Origin: CAYFFO01 sp964342485
GTDB lineage: Bacteria > Chloroflexota > Dehalococcoidia > Lucifugimonadales > CAJWER01
Length of the DNA: 64,000 nucleotides
Assembly: GCA_964342485.1 (NCBI GenBank)
Contig: CAYFFO010000006.1
Coordinates: forward strand, 1 to 64,000
Direction: 5' to 3'
The notes beneath the pieces are model-generated. The model was given only the letters and a program-made list of their open reading frames with translations. It ran no database searches and had not been told where the DNA came from. Both the position numbers and the translations under genes were made by a program. Numbering within the stretch: the first letter of the stretch is position 1; each line of letters starts with the position of its first letter. Below, piece by piece: positions 61,626 through 64,000 of the stretch.

Positions 61626-61855
61626 ATTATTCCACCCTTCCTTATTAGTCTATGTGTATAAAAAATGTTAAACCTCTAGGGCAATTATACTTCTGACGTT
61701 TCAAGCCTTCAAGCAAACTTATTGAGATAATGTAAAATTGTTACTAAATACCCTGGTTAAATCATAAATTCTAGGCTAGTTGCGATGATATGATTAAGCT
61801 AACTCTGGATATATGATTTAAAGTTTATGTGAGATTGGAAAGATATAGACAATTA

Positions 61856-62515
61856 ATGTTAAAGACTGTAGCAATTGATGGTCCTGTAGCATCTGGTAAG
61901 ACGGTTGTTGGGCAGAAGTTGTCTAAAATTCTAGACTATCGTTTTCTTGATACCGGAACTATGTATAGAGCAGTAAGTTATATTGCTATACAGGATGGAT
62001 TGGATTACAGAGATGAAGATGCTTTAACATATTTGGCTGCAAATATAGGGATCAAATTGGAACTATCAAGTGATGGGAAAAATTTACTCTGGGTCAGAGG
62101 CAAAGAAATCTCTGGAGGACTTCGATCAAGAGAAGTTGAACTTATTTTACCAACTGTTTCAAAGACTACCGGAGTGAGAGTTGCTCTTGTTGAACAGCAA
62201 AGATCTATTGCAGCTGAAGGGCCTATAGTTATGGTTGGTAGAGATATAGGGACAGTGGTGCTTAAGAAAGCCCCCGTAAAAATATTTTTAACAGCATCAA
62301 TTGAGGTACGAGCTCGTAGGAGATATATTGAATTTGTCAAACAAGATAGGAGTGCAACGTTTGAGGATGTAAAGGAGCAGTTAATTTCAAGGGACGATGT
62401 TGATTCAAAGCGTAATGATTCTCCGCTGATGCCTGATAAAGACGCGTTTATAATAAATACTGATAACATTGAAATAGATGATGTGGTCAATCAGATATTA
62501 TCAAGAGTGAAATAA
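61856..62515 (+). CDS. cmk: Cytidylate kinase
   Basis: Cmk phosphorylates CMP and dCMP. The 219-residue product starts MLKTVAIDGPVASGKTVVGQKLSKIL (P-loop) and has LDTGTMYRAVSYIA, MVGRDIGTVVL and RSRDDVDSKRND-like ISRDDVDSKRNDSPL motifs. I chose the ATG at 61856, which places the P-loop at the family's usual distance; an in-frame GTG at 61829 would add nine residues. It is followed by plsC after five bases. Confidence 0.94.
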   Translation: MLKTVAIDGPVASGKTVVGQKLSKILDYRFLDTGTMYRAVSYIAIQDGLDYRDEDALTYLAANIGIKLELSSDGKNLLWVRGKEISGGLRSREVELILPTVSKTTGVRVALVEQQRSIAAEGPIVMVGRDIGTVVLKKAPVKIFLTASIEVRARRRYIEFVKQDRSATFEDVKEQLISRDDVDSKRNDSPLMPDKDAFIINTDNIEIDDVVNQILSRVK

Positions 62516-62520
62516 TTTCC

Positions 62521-63207
62521 ATGTCTGTTATTTATAATATTTCAAATTTTTTTCAAAGGGTCGCTCTAAATACCTTTGCAGATTATAAGGTGGTTGGACA
62601 AGAAAAAATCCCTCTATACGGCCCGTTACTGGTAGTCGCTAATCATCAAAGCAATTTTGATCCTCCTCTTGTAGCGACAAGTATAGGAAGACGTGTCCGA
62701 TTTCTTGCCAAAGAATCAATTTTTCAAGGACCCAATCTGGTTAGCTGGTTTTTGACCCAATATGGCGCATACCCTTTAGATAGGAAGGGTGTTGGATTAA
62801 ACGCATATAGATGGGCAATAGATCAACTGGCAAGAGACCAGGTAATAGTAATTTTCCCGGAAGGAACGCGAAGTCGTACAGGCATGAAAAGAGCTCTCCC
62901 TGGAGTTACTAAACTAGCATTGGAGACACAGGCCGCAATTCTTCCGGTAGGGATAACAGGTACTGAGGGGTTTGGTCATTGGATGAGAGTTTTTAATCCG
63001 ACAGGAACTATAAGGGTTAATATCGGTGAAGCTTTTTACCTTCCGAGCCTTGAAGGCAAAATCAGTAAGGAAGTTTTAAGATCTCTTACAGACATGATTA
63101 TGAAGCGAATTGCCGAACTTTTACCTAGTAATTATCATGGTATTTACAAAGATACAGGACAATCTAATAAAGTTGGATTAATATCAGAGATAGAAGAGAA
63201 GTCTTGA
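62521..63207 (+). CDS. plsC: 1-acyl-sn-glycerol-3-phosphate acyltransferase
   Basis: PlsC adds the second acyl chain in phosphatidic acid synthesis. In the 228-residue protein the acyltransferase motifs are VANHQSNFDPPLVA (HX4D), the FPEGTRSRTGMKRALPGVTKLALE block and the VGITGTEG segment. Cmk-PlsC pairs are common, often beside the ribosomal S1 or EngA gene. Cell-membrane associated, without a clear N-terminal anchor. Confidence 0.92.
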   Translation: MSVIYNISNFFQRVALNTFADYKVVGQEKIPLYGPLLVVANHQSNFDPPLVATSIGRRVRFLAKESIFQGPNLVSWFLTQYGAYPLDRKGVGLNAYRWAIDQLARDQVIVIFPEGTRSRTGMKRALPGVTKLALETQAAILPVGITGTEGFGHWMRVFNPTGTIRVNIGEAFYLPSLEGKISKEVLRSLTDMIMKRIAELLPSNYHGIYKDTGQSNKVGLISEIEEKS

Positions 63208-63287
63208 ATGACAGATTATAATGCGATTATTAAGTTCTTAAGGCTATATTTATCAACCCAAATTAATGGAATAAGTCAGGTAAACTT

Positions 63288-64000
63288 GTGTGTGGAATAA
63301 TAGGTTACACTGGATTTCAATCAGTCACTCCTATATTACTTGAAGGCCTTGCCAGGCTTGAATATAGAGGTTATGACAGTACGGGTATTGCTCTAATTAA
63401 TTCAACTGGTGGCTTGGATGTTTTCAAGTCAAAAGGCAAGTTAAAAACTCTGACAGATTCAATTTCGGGAACTATTTTAGAAGGTTCAATTGGTATCGGT
63501 CATACTCGTTGGGCAACACATGGGTCTCCTAACCAACAGAACGCACATCCTCATTTGGATTGCAATAAAGACATAGTTGTTGCTCATAATGGGATCGTTG
63601 AAAACTTTTTGGAATTGAAACAAACTCTTGAGCAAGAAGGTCACGTATTTTCTTCAGAGACTGATAGCGAATGTATTCCCCACCTTATCGAGTTTCATAT
63701 CGCCGAGGGGATGAATTTTGAAGAAGCTGTGAGATTTGTTTCAAGACGTCTCAATGGTTCTAATGCTGTTATCGCTTTTTCTAAAAAAGACCCTTCTAAA
63801 ATAGTTGGATTCAAGAAGGGTTACGCCGGCGGTCTAGTCGTAGGTTATGGTGTTAAAGAGATGTTTATCTCAAGTGATTTGGCTGCTTTACTGCCTCATA
63901 CCAGAAAAGTGGTTTATTTATCTGAAAATGAATTTACGATAATTACTCCAGGAGAAGCCAGATATTTTTCATATGAAGGTGATGTTCTATTAAAAGAAGT
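63288..64000 (+). CDS. glmS: Glucosamine-6-phosphate synthase, N-terminal part (partial at window end)
   Basis: GlmS makes glucosamine-6-phosphate from fructose-6-phosphate and glutamine. The GTG at 63288 starts (M)CGIIGYTGF, with Cys at position 2 as the glutaminase nucleophile. The 237 visible residues include LARLEYRGYDSTGIA, GIGHTRWATHGSP, NAHPHLD and VAHNGIVENFLELK, all of the Ntn glutaminase domain. The isomerase domain lies beyond the window. The 80-base spacer has no sign of a glmS ribozyme. Confidence 0.93.
   Translation, partial: MCGIIGYTGFQSVTPILLEGLARLEYRGYDSTGIALINSTGGLDVFKSKGKLKTLTDSISGTILEGSIGIGHTRWATHGSPNQQNAHPHLDCNKDIVVAHNGIVENFLELKQTLEQEGHVFSSETDSECIPHLIEFHIAEGMNFEEAVRFVSRRLNGSNAVIAFSKKDPSKIVGFKKGYAGGLVVGYGVKEMFISSDLAALLPHTRKVVYLSENEFTIITPGEARYFSYEGDVLLKE

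Noticed and set aside
63208..63287. glmS ribozyme before glmS
   Set aside because: The spacer is only 80 bases and shows neither the conserved core nor the catalytic pseudoknot sequences. The ribozyme is mostly limited to Firmicutes.

Overview
The window is about 64 kb of AT-rich bacterial chromosome. Two runs of exactly 100 N (5715-5814 and 13301-13400) mark it as a scaffold, probably from a metagenome or single cell. Several things suggest a marine Chloroflexota of the SAR202/Dehalococcoidia type: the AT-rich base use, a GuaB3-type IMP dehydrogenase relative, an F420 ligase (CofE), small zinc-finger proteins of a Chloroflexota-like kind, an oxygen-tolerant type KorAB and zinc-binding forms of several ribosomal proteins. 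The taxon is inference; there is no rRNA gene here to confirm it. No tRNA, CRISPR array, insertion sequence, prophage or defence island was recognised.

Region 1 (1-12304, all +) is the spc/alpha ribosomal superoperon running on into L17-TruA-L13-S9, in the order rpsQ(end)-rplN-rplX-rplE-rpsZ-rpsH-rplF-rplR-rpsE-rpmD-rplO-secY-adk-map-infA-rpmJ-rpsM-rpsK-rpsD-rpoA-rplQ-truA-rplM-rpsI. Starts are often TTG or GTG, and stops often overlap the next start. The presumed S17 ends in a Glu-Pro repeat tail, and L5 carries a Lys/Ala-rich N-terminal tail of about 66 residues.

Region 2 (12375-21358, -) holds guaB3 (cut by a gap), an OGG1-type glycosylase, an exonuclease-DinG helicase, a small membrane protein, ispE, rsmA, the large-type SRP RNA, a CitE-like lyase and folB. 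Region 3 (21423-34575) is a mixed cofactor and metabolism stretch: cofE, two small zinc-binding proteins, a decayed cyclophilin-like gene, glpK, a TPR lipoprotein, coaBC, coaX, an oxidoreductase, moeB, two tandem amidohydrolases and a PH-domain membrane protein. Region 4 (34726-39290) has a DnaJ/CbpA-like chaperone, a cobalamin adenosyltransferase and korAB behind a leader that looks able to switch its ribosome-binding site on and off.

Region 5 (39552-44727) has a D-2-hydroxyacid dehydrogenase and the opposed operon pncC-nadD fusion / ubiD / ubiA / ubiX (quinone and NAD chemistry). Region 6 (44831-48985) is a potassium-transport locus: a structured leader, trkH, a complete TrkA, a universal stress protein and two further RCK proteins with altered nucleotide loops. 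Region 7 (49005-64000) has pheA, two small membrane proteins, a DapA-like aldolase directly joined to an MfnB(DUF556)-TusA fusion, recG, the DegV/FakA pair, rpmB, a VOC protein, a mitochondrial-type aconitase, a 7Fe ferredoxin, cmk, plsC and the 5' part of glmS.

The most unusual items are the MfnB-TusA fusion operon (a methanofuran-type furan synthase in a bacterium that also carries CofE), the korAB leader, the charged tails on S17 and L5, and the PncC-NadD fusion.
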